Notes: generated by a model from the sequence alone, not told the origin. 64,000 nt of DNA from an uncultured Cellulosilyticum sp. (GCA_934725855.1 CAKVCL010000005.1:1-64000), one strand, 5' to 3'. Shown: positions 45,841 through 55,745, numbered from the stretch's first letter. Numbers and translations are program-made.

Positions 45841-47130
45841 ATGACTCAACAAAGAAGAAATCTAAAAAAAAGACAAAAGAAAAGACTGGCGAGGATTTTT
45901 ATTCGTACGGTACTAATCTCTTTACTGGTTATGGGCGTAGCAGTGGGTATACTGGCATATATTTATCATAATTATCTATACGATAAGGGTGATATGGGTT
46001 TATTTGAACCTAAGAAAAATGACCCGATTAACAAAACGCTGGCAGTATTTGGAGTCGATGAAGACGGTGTTAGAACAGATGTTATTTTTGTAGTCAACTA
46101 TAACAGTGAAACAGGGAAAATGCGTGTGATTTCCGTGCCACGCGATACAAAGGTAGACTGGACCATGGAGCAGCAATCTATTGTAGAAATGAAAAAGGGG
46201 TATACCATTACCACTTCTAAGCTTAATGAAATGACAAGTTATGGTGGTATGGAGAATATTAGAAGACTCACTATTGCTCAAATTGAAGATATGCTAGATA
46301 TTCAGATTGATAACTATGTTATTATTACGCTAGATGCCTTTAAGCAGATTGTCGATGCCATTGGTGGCGTTGAAGTGAATGTTCCAGACATCGGAGGAAA
46401 AGGGTTTAACTATGATGATAATAGTCAAAATCTACACATTCATTTACAGCCAGGTGTTCAGTTATTAGATGGTGAGGCAGCAGAAGGACTGGTGCGTTTT
46501 AGAAAAGGTTATGCAGAAGGAGATGTAGGACGAATCAAAACCCAACAAATCTTTTTAGAAGCTTTTGCTAAAAAGATAACGAGTCCTAGCATTATAACTA
46601 AAGTTCCCAATATCATCAATACGGTAATGAATACAGTGACAACAGACGTAAAGCTTTCTGAAATTCCGGGCTATTTATCTTATATAAATTCTTTGAAGGC
46701 AGAAAATCTAACCTTTAATATTGTGCCAGGGGATGGTGAATATATTGGTGGAAAGTCGTACTATATTGTAGACGAAGCTGCGTTGCCAGAATTTATGCAA
46801 GATGTATTTAGTGATAAAGAAGAAGTAAATGTATTGGAAACAGCAACAATCAATAAAGATGTTTCAATTGAAATCTTAAATTCAACTGGAACAAGTGGAC
46901 TTGCTGGAAGCGCAAAGGAATTACTAGAACAAGAGGGATATAGTGTGAGTGATATAGGAAACTATACATTAGATACACTCATTAAAACCATTATTTATGC
47001 TAAAGATGAAAGCTTAGCCGTTCAATTTTTAAAGTATTGCCCAGAGGCAATCATTAAAAAGGATGAAAACATCACTTATGACATCTGCATTGTATTAGGA
47101 GAAGATGCAGAAAGTGAAATGATTAAATAG
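45841..47130 (+). CDS. LytR-CpsA-Psr (LCP) family protein with LytR_C domain, copy 2
   Basis: A 429-residue protein. A lysine/arginine-rich start and one membrane segment (about 18-40) precede an LCP domain with DVIFVVNYN, SVPRDTKVD and EGLVRFRKGYAEGDVGRIKT, then a LytR_C domain (about 350-428). It is clearly related to copy 1 at 42474 but lacks its Gln/Glu-rich linker. ATG 45841 follows AGGAGAAG; the frame from 45799 lacks a ribosome binding site. A TATAAT at 45754-45759 may be its -10. It lies upstream of the glycosidase-csaB-tagA genes. Confidence 0.88.
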   Translation: MTQQRRNLKKRQKKRLARIFIRTVLISLLVMGVAVGILAYIYHNYLYDKGDMGLFEPKKNDPINKTLAVFGVDEDGVRTDVIFVVNYNSETGKMRVISVPRDTKVDWTMEQQSIVEMKKGYTITTSKLNEMTSYGGMENIRRLTIAQIEDMLDIQIDNYVIITLDAFKQIVDAIGGVEVNVPDIGGKGFNYDDNSQNLHIHLQPGVQLLDGEAAEGLVRFRKGYAEGDVGRIKTQQIFLEAFAKKITSPSIITKVPNIINTVMNTVTTDVKLSEIPGYLSYINSLKAENLTFNIVPGDGEYIGGKSYYIVDEAALPEFMQDVFSDKEEVNVLETATINKDVSIEILNSTGTSGLAGSAKELLEQEGYSVSDIGNYTLDTLIKTIIYAKDESLAVQFLKYCPEAIIKKDENITYDICIVLGEDAESEMIK

Positions 47131-47205
47131 GTATAAAATTAAATAAGTAAATAGACTATGCACAAAATGTACAGCCTAAGTGAAGATCTTTCAGGGGGGA
47201 TTTTT

Positions 47206-50037
47206 ATGAAAAAAATGAGTAGGAGATTGGTAATAGCTGCGCTATTGATAGGAGTAGGGTGCATGAGCAGAGTACAGGCATCTATACTTCATTCCATTAA
47301 AAGTGAAGAGGTTATAACTAAAGGTGCTACACATATTAATGAAAAGCTTTTAACAGATAAAGGGTGGAGAAATGTTAATATTCTTAAGGTAGACTTATCA
47401 GATAGTAACATTTTAGTGAAGCCAATGGAATCAGCTACAGGCCTAGAAAGGCAAAATATTTTGCAAATGGTAGAATCTAGTGGTGCAGTGGCAGGTGTGA
47501 ATGCAGATTACTTTGATATGGGGAGTAGTAATAGCCCAAGCTTAGGAATGCTGATTGAAGATGGAAGTTTGTTACATGCCTATAATTCAAGCTTTTCATC
47601 TTTAGGCATTAACAAGAATATGGCTACTTTTATGATTGACCAAAGTAATCTACCTTCTATGGCATACTATGGCGTGAATGTAACGATTAGTACAGAGGCA
47701 GGGGTAGTAGGAGAAGCGGTCACTAAAAATATTGTACCCACAAGTGTTAAGAGACCCGTTGTTTTAGATAGAAAATATTATGAAACAACAAATAATATTA
47801 TTGCAAAGCATCCAACTTTATATACGATTGTAGTAGAAAATGGTCAAGTGACCTATCAATCACATTCAGGTGAAAGTGTAGAAATTCCGGATAATGGATA
47901 TGTCATTTTGGTTCCAGAAGCCGATGCAAATCTGTATTATACCACCTTACCAATAGGTGCGTTAGTTTCTATTGATGAAATGCTTTATTTAAATGATGGA
48001 CTGACTACTGCCGTATCCAATATGAAATTAGGCATTGGTGGTAGTGGCATCATTATGGAAAATGGTGAAGCCTACACAGGAAGTGCACATGCAGTAACAC
48101 CAAAAGCTAATGTGGCAAGAACAGTTGTGGCATCAGTTAAAGGAACGAATGAAATCTTATTGGTTACAGTGGATAAATCAAGTGAGTATGTGGGTATTAA
48201 CCAATCTGAACTTATAGAACTCTTAAAACGTTATGATGTGCAAGACGCGATGTATTTTGATGGGGGTGGTTCAACGACATTTGTAGCAAGAAATGAAGGT
48301 GAATTGGCACCAAGTCTTCAAAATCATCCAACGGGTGGGGGGCAAAGAAAGGTTATTAATGGGGTAGGTGTCTATTCAGCTTCCCAAACGGGTAAGTTAG
48401 CTCATTTAAAGATTACGCCTACAAGCACAGATGCTTTCGTAGGTGAAACGGTAAGCTTTACAGCTAAAGGAACGGATGAGAATAGCAACCCAGTGTCTAT
48501 AGATGCAAGTGAAGTGACATATAGCTTAGCAAGCGGAGGGGGACATTTCTCGAGAAATATTTTCACACCAACTCAGGCCGGAAGTAGTTTGGTTGTGGCT
48601 AATTGCCAAGGTGTAGAAGTAGGTATAGAGCTTAATGTAGAAGAAGCACCGAAAGGGCTCCAGATTGAACCAAGTCTTATGCAAATCGATGCAAATAGTA
48701 CAAAATCATTCCAGGTGTATGGCATTAATAGTAAAGGAAATAAAGTGCCGTTAAGTGGTGAGGGCGTGACTTGGACAAGCAGTCAGCCAAGTATTAGTGT
48801 CAATAATGGCATGGTGAGCTCACAAGGTGAGTGCATAGGAAAAGTAACGGCAGATTATAAAGGCATAAAAAGTGAAGCAGGGGTGGTAGTAGGAAAGACG
48901 ACAATTGCAGTAGATTCTTTAGAAACCAATTCAGCAAAATGGGGCGGAGATACCAATGAGGTAAAAGGCAGTGTATTTCCATGCGACAAACCTGTTTATG
49001 AAGGCTCACGTTCTTTAAAGATGACTTATACATTTAGTGCATCAAGCAATAAGCAAGTTGCATATACCGTATTTGATACCCCTATACCAGTTAGAGAAGA
49101 CGCAAGTAGTGTGAATATGTGGTTATATGGAAAAGAGCAAGGGCATGCAGCAAAAATTGAACTGGTGGATAGCACAGGAAAAACTTATTATCTTAAACTT
49201 ACGGATAACATTAATTTTTCAGGTTGGAAATTTGTAAGTGCAACGATTCCAGAAGAAGTGGTATTACCAGCAAAAGTCACTAAGTTTTATACGTATGCTA
49301 ATGTGGTAAATGAAAAGCTCACAACTGCAGTTTATATTGACCATATTTCTGTAACAAGAGGTTTTAGAAATAGTGCAGGAATTGCTGCAAGAGCAGATTA
49401 TTTATTTGATCCTCTTTATAAGGAAAGTTTAGGAGCCCCTATAGGTAATCAATATATCATTAATGTGGTAGGGGCAACAAGATCAGACAGTATGCTGCTA
49501 AATAGTGACAGTATTTCTGCTATGAGTAAGAAGTTAGATGAGGGCGCAAGTGTTGTAGTGAAAGCTTCAACAAAAAACAGCCAACTTTCACTAAATGGTA
49601 CACAGTATACTTATGAAAATACTTATCAAGATGCAACTTATAAAGATACAAAGATTATCATAGTAGGAACAGACTTGGGCGGCATACGAGCTACTGATAC
49701 TAGTGGATGGAGTAAAGCAAAGGCTTCTATAGAAAGTAGTAGCGAGGCAAAAAATATTATAATTGTCATGAGTTTGAATCCTCTTACTCAATTTAGCGAT
49801 GCCAAAGAAGGCAAAGCATTCCATGACTATTTGGTGGAAATAAAGAAACAAACAAGACAGAATATATTTGTAGTATATGCAGGAGGCAAAGAGCCAGAGG
49901 TGCGTATTGAAGAGGGTATTAGATACATAAGAACAAATGGGATTAATGTAACAACAGATTCTTATCAAGAAGGCTCCTTTATTAAATTTAAGATGGATGG
50001 CGACTCAGTATATTACACAATAGAAAAACTTAAATAA
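47206..50037 (+). CDS. Secreted phosphodiester glycosidase (NAGPA-type) with Ig-like and jelly-roll modules
   Basis: A 943-residue protein with a signal peptide (about 1-28). The NAGPA/DUF2233 domain spans about 60-390, with GVNADYFDMGS and the nucleotide-like loop YFDGGGSTTF followed by GGGQRKVINGVGVY. Two bacterial Ig-like modules follow (about 400-560), then a carbohydrate-binding-like jelly roll (about 570-725). A C-terminal region (about 740-943) resembles a metallophosphoesterase fold without clear metal ligands. The family cleaves sugar-1-phosphodiester links, such as GlcNAc-P. It precedes csaB and tagA, so wall-polymer turnover is a reasonable inference. Confidence 0.78.
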   Translation: MKKMSRRLVIAALLIGVGCMSRVQASILHSIKSEEVITKGATHINEKLLTDKGWRNVNILKVDLSDSNILVKPMESATGLERQNILQMVESSGAVAGVNADYFDMGSSNSPSLGMLIEDGSLLHAYNSSFSSLGINKNMATFMIDQSNLPSMAYYGVNVTISTEAGVVGEAVTKNIVPTSVKRPVVLDRKYYETTNNIIAKHPTLYTIVVENGQVTYQSHSGESVEIPDNGYVILVPEADANLYYTTLPIGALVSIDEMLYLNDGLTTAVSNMKLGIGGSGIIMENGEAYTGSAHAVTPKANVARTVVASVKGTNEILLVTVDKSSEYVGINQSELIELLKRYDVQDAMYFDGGGSTTFVARNEGELAPSLQNHPTGGGQRKVINGVGVYSASQTGKLAHLKITPTSTDAFVGETVSFTAKGTDENSNPVSIDASEVTYSLASGGGHFSRNIFTPTQAGSSLVVANCQGVEVGIELNVEEAPKGLQIEPSLMQIDANSTKSFQVYGINSKGNKVPLSGEGVTWTSSQPSISVNNGMVSSQGECIGKVTADYKGIKSEAGVVVGKTTIAVDSLETNSAKWGGDTNEVKGSVFPCDKPVYEGSRSLKMTYTFSASSNKQVAYTVFDTPIPVREDASSVNMWLYGKEQGHAAKIELVDSTGKTYYLKLTDNINFSGWKFVSATIPEEVVLPAKVTKFYTYANVVNEKLTTAVYIDHISVTRGFRNSAGIAARADYLFDPLYKESLGAPIGNQYIINVVGATRSDSMLLNSDSISAMSKKLDEGASVVVKASTKNSQLSLNGTQYTYENTYQDATYKDTKIIIVGTDLGGIRATDTSGWSKAKASIESSSEAKNIIIVMSLNPLTQFSDAKEGKAFHDYLVEIKKQTRQNIFVVYAGGKEPEVRIEEGIRYIRTNGINVTTDSYQEGSFIKFKMDGDSVYYTIEKLK

Positions 50038-50059
50038 TTATTTAGCTTGGAGAAATACT

Positions 50060-50485
50060 ATGAATAAAAAACTTAAAATGATCCTTACATTTGTATTATT
50101 ATCAGGAACAACGCTTTATGCAGCGGATAATATAATAGGAACGAGAGTTGACCCCGTTGTCACCAAAAGTTATGTAGATATGAAAATAAAAGAGCAACTA
50201 GGAAAAGTAGAGGGGCAAAAAAGTACATTTGAAATTGTGGATGTACCAGTAGGGAAAGCAATCTATGGCAAGCAAGGATCAGAGATGATCATTCGTTCAG
50301 GCGAAGGAAGAATTATTGCCTCTTTAGCAGGTGGTGTTCAAGACGTAACAGATGGCGTGGATTTAGCAGCAGATGTACTAGCGCCAAAGAATAATCTGCT
50401 CATTATACCTAGAGAAGATGGCAGAGGAATATTCGCTAATAAAACAATGACAATCATGGTAAGAGGGGGCTATACCATTTTATAA
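50060..50485 (+). CDS. Small secreted protein of unknown function in the csaB locus
   Basis: This is a 141-residue protein. It has a signal peptide (about 1-22, ending LYAADN), a segment with charged helix potential (DMKIKEQLGKVEGQ) and a beta-rich C-terminal half (GSEMIIRSGEGRIIASLAGG, TMTIMVRGGYTIL). No domain is recognised. The ATG at 50060 follows TTGGAGAAA. It lies 22 bases after the glycosidase and 23 before the DUF5693 gene, so it is surely in the same operon. Confidence 0.7.
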   Translation: MNKKLKMILTFVLLSGTTLYAADNIIGTRVDPVVTKSYVDMKIKEQLGKVEGQKSTFEIVDVPVGKAIYGKQGSEMIIRSGEGRIIASLAGGVQDVTDGVDLAADVLAPKNNLLIIPREDGRGIFANKTMTIMVRGGYTIL

Positions 50486-50508
50486 TAGGTAAAGTTACGG
50501 AGGCAAAA

Positions 50509-52431
50509 ATGAAAAAGCAAGTCAAAGTGTGTCTTTACGCAATCATGATCATTTCACTGATTGCGTGTGGGTTTATAGGAATTCAAAGAATTCAAGTTGA
50601 AAGTCAATATAAGGAAATTGAAATAGCAGTAAAATACAGTGATATCCTTAAAATTACTGAGGAAGAAGACAAAACACTAGAAGAAGTATTGTCGGATTAT
50701 AAAGACTTAGGTGTAACAACGCTTCTTGCTAAAGAACTAACCGTTGCATCAGTGGATCATGATTACAGTAGCTATAAAAGCTTAGGTGAAATTACACTAG
50801 TAGAAGGGTATATATTAAAATTTACCTATCCAGAAGTAGAAGAAATTAAGCCAGAATCACGTTATATTGTAACGGAGAATCAAACAGTTAAAGAAAGAAT
50901 TTTAGAAAATTATAAACTCAAGGGAATTGAATTAGATTCCTATGAAAATGATGGTGTTTATTTTATGGATTTAGGTGATTATGCCTCAGCAATTACTGCT
51001 ATTGGGGTAGGTTTTGATGAAGAAGGATTAAATGTAGCTGCTAATATGGGTTACAATATTTCACTTCAATTAAAATCTTGGGATGAACCAACAGATGAAG
51101 CCATTATAGCAGTTATGCAGCAAATTAAATCTATTAATAATGTAGAAACGCTTTATTTTTCAGATTCAAAAATAACAATGGCGAATCATCCACTATTTGT
51201 GGAAAATGTTAAAGACTATCAATTAGGATTTGTAGAGTTTACCTCTAATAAGCAAGAAGGATTTAGCATATTGGCTAAAGGGACAAGTGAGCAAGGAAAA
51301 GACTATAAGGTGGTAAGATTACACACCATAGAGGATCAACTTCTTACCACAACTAGCGTCGCTCAGCTTATAGAAAGATATGATTTGGCATTAAAAGAAA
51401 GAAATAACAGAGTCTTTCTGTTTAAATTACCAGTTAGCGAAAACGTAAAACATGATATCAATTATTTAAATGAAGGCATTGAAAGATTTGCAAAAGAAGC
51501 TACCAAAGCAGGCTTTAAAATCACAAACCATGTAGGCAATTACAACTTAAAAGCTATACCAACTTATTTAGCTATATTGGTGGGATTAGGTGCTATTGTA
51601 GCCTTTGCACTATTAATGGATTTAGCTGGCTTTACAAAATTAGGTTATGTCTTTGGCATATTAGGGGCTTTAGGTTATTTAGGACTACTTAAAGTCAACA
51701 TAACACTAGCTAGTCAGCTTATGGCACTCTTTGGCTCTATCATATTTCCAACCTATGCCTTTGCCGCTTGTCTCGTTGAAGAAGGAAAAAGTATTAAAGA
51801 ATGTATACTCACTTTACTAAAAATATGTGCCATTTCTTTTGGTGGTGTACTAACAATCATTGGATGCCTTTCAAGAACTAACTTTGCCCTTGCAATTAAC
51901 ATGTTCTTAGGGGTAAAAGTTGCAACAGTTTTACCAATTGTTTTAGTGCTTATTTATTTAATATTTAAAAGACATCGTTTTGACTTTAGATATTACAAGG
52001 GCTTATTGGATAAGAAAATAAGCTATGGTAGTTTAATCATAGTCGCATTTTTGGCAGTTGTATTTTATATTTATGTAAGCCGTTCAGGAAATTCAGGAAC
52101 ATCAGGACCTATAGAAAGAGCTTTTAGGCAATTTTTAGATAATACTCTTGGCGTAAGACCAAGAACGAAAGAATTCCTAATTGCTTATCCGATCCTAATG
52201 GCATTACTTTATTATGGGTATAAAGAAAAATATATAGTAGCAGTTATTCTTGCGGTCATTGGACCAGTCTCTTTAGTGAATACTTATGGGCATATTCATA
52301 CGCCAATTGTCATTTCACTTATCAGAAGTGCCTATGGCATTGCTTTTGGGGTGATAATAGGTTTAGTTCTGATTGGATGTATTAATTTATTAGGTAAGGG
52401 GATAAAAAAATGTCAAAAACAACTCAAATAG
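50509..52431 (+). CDS. DUF5693-family multi-spanning membrane protein (copy 2)
   Basis: A 640-residue paralogue of the protein at 8670-10610, with the same plan. An N-terminal membrane segment (about 8-26) and an extracytoplasmic region to about 345 precede several membrane segments that carry SRTNFAL, SRSGNSG, RPRTKEFLI and GPVSLVNT then GHIHTP. The last 22 bases overlap csaB, which implies coupled synthesis. The position directly before csaB suggests a function in lipid-linked or extracellular handling of the pyruvylated polymer. That function is inferred. Confidence 0.75.
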   Translation: MKKQVKVCLYAIMIISLIACGFIGIQRIQVESQYKEIEIAVKYSDILKITEEEDKTLEEVLSDYKDLGVTTLLAKELTVASVDHDYSSYKSLGEITLVEGYILKFTYPEVEEIKPESRYIVTENQTVKERILENYKLKGIELDSYENDGVYFMDLGDYASAITAIGVGFDEEGLNVAANMGYNISLQLKSWDEPTDEAIIAVMQQIKSINNVETLYFSDSKITMANHPLFVENVKDYQLGFVEFTSNKQEGFSILAKGTSEQGKDYKVVRLHTIEDQLLTTTSVAQLIERYDLALKERNNRVFLFKLPVSENVKHDINYLNEGIERFAKEATKAGFKITNHVGNYNLKAIPTYLAILVGLGAIVAFALLMDLAGFTKLGYVFGILGALGYLGLLKVNITLASQLMALFGSIIFPTYAFAACLVEEGKSIKECILTLLKICAISFGGVLTIIGCLSRTNFALAINMFLGVKVATVLPIVLVLIYLIFKRHRFDFRYYKGLLDKKISYGSLIIVAFLAVVFYIYVSRSGNSGTSGPIERAFRQFLDNTLGVRPRTKEFLIAYPILMALLYYGYKEKYIVAVILAVIGPVSLVNTYGHIHTPIVISLIRSAYGIAFGVIIGLVLIGCINLLGKGIKKCQKQLK

Positions 52432-53540
52432 TGTTATCAGGGTATTATGGATTTGATAATATTGGAGATGAGGCTGTACTTTATGCCATTTTATCAGCAT
52501 TAAGAAAAGAACTTAAGGATGTAGAAGTCACCGTTCTTTCTAATAATCCAGACAAAACAAAAGCATTATATGGTGTAAAAAGTGTTAACAGATGGCAGTT
52601 AAAAGAAGTGGCAAAAGCCATTAAAGCAAGTGACATGCTCATTAGTGGTGGGGGCAGTTTACTTCAAGATGCAACAAGTGGCAAGACAATTCCTTATTAT
52701 TTAGCAATTGTTAAGATTGCACAGTTCTATAAGAAGAAAGTTGTGTTTTACTCACAAGGAATAGGACCGGTTAATAAGAAGATGAGTAAATGGCTGATAA
52801 AAAAAGTTGTTAATAAAGTAGATGGCATCTATGTAAGAGATACTTCATCTAAAAAGCTTTTAGAAGAAATAGGCATTAAAAAGCCTATTGGAGCAGCCTT
52901 AGATCCTGTACTAGGTATTGAAGTTTCAGAAGAGAGTATTATTAGGTCAGAAAGAAAAACAGTAGGGGTCTATATTAGACCTTGGATGGATGAAGGGCAT
53001 GATAACAACTTAATCAGCAGTATGATACCTGGTCTTGTTTACCTCATAGAAAAAGGCTATAGATTGTGTTTTATTCCAATGCACTATGAACAAGATAGAG
53101 AAATAACAAGCAAAATAGCTAGAAAAGTAAAGAAAGCAGCTGCCAAAAAGACAACCATAGAAGCTAAACAATTAGAAAGTTCTATTGAAGTACTAGACAA
53201 AATGTTATCTATTCATGAAGTGATGAGTTATACAGCAGGGTTTGATATGGTCATTGGCATGCGCCTTCATAGTCTCATTATGGCAGCAGCTAGTAAAGTA
53301 CCTGTTCTAGCACTATCTTATGATCCTAAAGTAACAGAGTTTATGAAAGAAATGGAACTTACGGATTGCTTAAATACGAATGAACTGACTGAAGAAAATT
53401 TTTATAATGCAGTGAAAAAAGTAGAAGCTGATAAAGAGGCTCAAAAAGAGCATTTATGCCGTGTCTTTAAAAAGAAAAAAAGCAGAATTGATTTACCGAT
53501 AGAGTATATTAAGCGTATAATTAATACAGCTAAGAAATAG
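52410..53540 (+). CDS. csaB: Polysaccharide pyruvyl transferase CsaB
   Basis: A 376-residue enzyme that adds pyruvate ketals to the secondary cell-wall polymer, the ligand for SLH domains. GYYGFDNIGDEAVL (about 11-24), SGGGSLLQD, YSQGIGPV and GMRLHSLIMAA are family motifs. ATG 52410 lies within the end of the DUF5693 gene. Its presence supports SLH-based surface anchoring in this organism. It fits the SLH-like repeats of the protein at 7266. Confidence 0.93.
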   Translation: MSKTTQIVLSGYYGFDNIGDEAVLYAILSALRKELKDVEVTVLSNNPDKTKALYGVKSVNRWQLKEVAKAIKASDMLISGGGSLLQDATSGKTIPYYLAIVKIAQFYKKKVVFYSQGIGPVNKKMSKWLIKKVVNKVDGIYVRDTSSKKLLEEIGIKKPIGAALDPVLGIEVSEESIIRSERKTVGVYIRPWMDEGHDNNLISSMIPGLVYLIEKGYRLCFIPMHYEQDREITSKIARKVKKAAAKKTTIEAKQLESSIEVLDKMLSIHEVMSYTAGFDMVIGMRLHSLIMAAASKVPVLALSYDPKVTEFMKEMELTDCLNTNELTEENFYNAVKKVEADKEAQKEHLCRVFKKKKSRIDLPIEYIKRIINTAKK

Positions 53541-53581
53541 GTGGTTAAAAATAACATACCTTTTGTATGTAGGAGGAAAAA

Positions 53582-54310
53582 ATGAAAAGCACAGTAGATG
53601 TACTTGGTGTAGCCATATCAAAGGTAACCATGGAAGAAGCGACAAAAAAGGTAAGAGAATTTGTAAAATCAGATAGCTTTCACAGTATATATACCCCGAA
53701 TCCAGAGATTGTTATGCTCGCTAAAGACGATCCAAAGTTTCATAAGATATTAGATGAAGCAGATTTAGTTGTACCAGATGGCATAGGGGTGGTTATTGCC
53801 TCTAAAATCAAAAAAGACCCACTTCCAGAACGTGTAGCAGGTTATGATCTTGTACAAAGTACGATGAAAGAGGCTGTTAAAGAAGGGTATAAATACTATT
53901 TCTTTGGCAGTAAGCCAGGGATTAGTGATGAGGCAGCAGCTAAAATGAGAGAAACTTATCCAGGCATTGAGATTGTAGGAACGCATAATGGCTATTTTAA
54001 GCCAGAGGATGAAGCGAATATTATTGCGGATATCAATGAGTCAGGTGCTAATATTTTATTAGTTGCACTAGGAGCACCAAAGCAAGAAAAATGGATAGAA
54101 GCCAATAAACATCTTATGCCTAATGTACGTGTTGCTATTGGCGTAGGTGGCAGCTTAGATGTAATGTCTGGCAATGTAAAAAGAGCTCCAAAAGCCTTTC
54201 AAAAGTTAGGACTTGAATGGTTTTATAGACTGATCAAAGAGCCAACAAGATTTATGCGAATGCTTGTTTTACCTAAATTTCTAATTAAGGTGGTTTGCTA
54301 TAAAAAATAA
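53582..54310 (+). CDS. tagA: WecG/TagA/CpsF-family glycosyltransferase
   Basis: A 242-residue membrane-associated enzyme. TPNPEIVMLA, VPDGIGVV (with the conserved Asp near residue 67), FFGSKPGI and GAPKQEKWIE are diagnostic. In teichoic-acid synthesis TagA adds ManNAc to lipid-linked GlcNAc. Other members act in exopolysaccharide pathways. The basic, hydrophobic C-terminus would bind the membrane. The ATG at 53582 follows AGGAGGAAAA. It closes the glycosidase-to-tagA operon. Confidence 0.9.
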   Translation: MKSTVDVLGVAISKVTMEEATKKVREFVKSDSFHSIYTPNPEIVMLAKDDPKFHKILDEADLVVPDGIGVVIASKIKKDPLPERVAGYDLVQSTMKEAVKEGYKYYFFGSKPGISDEAAAKMRETYPGIEIVGTHNGYFKPEDEANIIADINESGANILLVALGAPKQEKWIEANKHLMPNVRVAIGVGGSLDVMSGNVKRAPKAFQKLGLEWFYRLIKEPTRFMRMLVLPKFLIKVVCYKK

Positions 54311-54613
54311 ATGAAGCGCATAAGTATGCAGAAAAACCCATAAAACCTTGGAAAAATAGCACATAAAAAAATGAGCTATTGAGCATTATGTAAATTTGCA
54401 TAAAAAAATATAGAAATAAATTGGTGATAATAGTACTAGAAATTTAGGAGTTAAATGGAATTTTATTAAATATGCAACTCCTTTATAACTAATTGCTAAA
54501 ATGCCATAAGTGATTTTATAAAAATAGCCAATAGTCAGTCGTTTGTAAAATATAGTATATTTAAGTAAGTCCAATGACATGTGTATTTATCCAAACCTAA
54601 GGGGGAAATCATA
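54311..54613. other. Gene-free region before the sugar-ABC ATPase gene
   Basis: About 300 AT-rich bases. AATAGC...GCTATT (54355-54380) and AGGAGTT...AACTCCT (54446-54482) are modest inverted repeats. No clear terminator for tagA and no consensus promoter was found, although the next gene appears highly expressed. TTGCTA at 54493 with TTTATA at 54516 is a weak candidate. Confidence 0.4.
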
Positions 54614-55732
54614 ATGGCAAGTTTAAAATTAAAAAATGTAGAGAAACGTTATCCAAATGGCTTCGTTGCAGTTAAAGACTTTAACTTAGACATAGCAGAT
54701 AAAGAATTTATTATTTTCGTAGGACCATCTGGTTGTGGTAAATCTACAACACTTCGTATGATCGCTGGTCTTGAAGAAATCAGTGGTGGTGAACTTTGGA
54801 TTGGGGACAAACTTTGTAATGATGTTGCTCCAAAAGATCGTGATATCGCGATGGTATTCCAAAACTATGCATTATATCCACATATGACTGTATACGATAA
54901 TATGGCATTTGGTTTAAAACTTCGTAAAACACCAAAAGAAGAAATCGACCGTCGTGTACGTGAAGCAGCTAAAATCCTTGATATCGATCAATGTCTAGAT
55001 CGTAAACCAAAAGCTTTATCTGGTGGTCAAAGACAACGTGTTGCTATGGGTCGTGCTATTGTTCGTGAACCAAAAGTATTCCTTATGGATGAACCTTTAT
55101 CAAACCTTGATGCAAAACTTCGTGTACAAATGAGAACTGAAATTTCTAAAATGCACCATAGATTACAAACAACATTTATCTACGTAACTCATGACCAAAT
55201 CGAAGCTATGACACTTGGTACAAGAATCGTAGTTCTTAAAGATGGTGTCATCCAACAAGTAGATTCTCCATCTAATCTTTACTCTAAACCACAAAACTTA
55301 TTCGTAGCTGGATTCATTGGTTCACCACAAATGAACATGATTGAAGCTAAAACAGTTAAAAAAGGTGACGATATATATGTTACATTCGGTAGCGTAGAAA
55401 TCAAACTTACAAAAGAAAAAGCAGAAAAAGTTATTGCAGGTGGTTATGTAGGCAAAGAAGTCATCATGGGTATTCGTCCAGAACATATCTGTGAACCATC
55501 TGAATTATTCGAAGAGCAAAAACCTTACTTCGTAATAGCAAACGCTACAGTAGAAGTAGTGGAAATGCTTGGTGCTGAAAAGAACTTCTTCATGATTTGT
55601 GAAGGTAACAATATTACAGGTCGTTTCAATACAGCTTGTACAGCAGGACCAGATGATAAAGTACAAATTGCTATGGATATTACAAAAGTACATTTATTTG
55701 ATCCAGAAAGTCAACAAACAATTACAAACTAG
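54614..55732 (+). CDS. ugpC: Sugar ABC transporter ATP-binding protein (MsmK/UgpC type)
   Basis: A 372-residue ATPase of the carbohydrate-uptake CUT1 group. Walker A is GPSGCGKST (about 37-45), the signature is LSGGQRQR, Walker B is VFLMDEPLSNLD, and a TOBE/MOBE regulatory domain follows (about 240-370). Such ATPases can serve several sugar permeases. No permease is adjacent. Codon use (CGT, CTT-CGT, GGT) resembles the ribosomal genes and suggests very high expression. ATG 54614 follows AGGGGGAAA; the in-frame ATG at 54581 lacks such a site. The exact sugar is unknown. Confidence 0.88.
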   Translation: MASLKLKNVEKRYPNGFVAVKDFNLDIADKEFIIFVGPSGCGKSTTLRMIAGLEEISGGELWIGDKLCNDVAPKDRDIAMVFQNYALYPHMTVYDNMAFGLKLRKTPKEEIDRRVREAAKILDIDQCLDRKPKALSGGQRQRVAMGRAIVREPKVFLMDEPLSNLDAKLRVQMRTEISKMHHRLQTTFIYVTHDQIEAMTLGTRIVVLKDGVIQQVDSPSNLYSKPQNLFVAGFIGSPQMNMIEAKTVKKGDDIYVTFGSVEIKLTKEKAEKVIAGGYVGKEVIMGIRPEHICEPSELFEEQKPYFVIANATVEVVEMLGAEKNFFMICEGNNITGRFNTACTAGPDDKVQIAMDITKVHLFDPESQQTITN

Positions 55733-55745
55733 TCATTATTTACAA

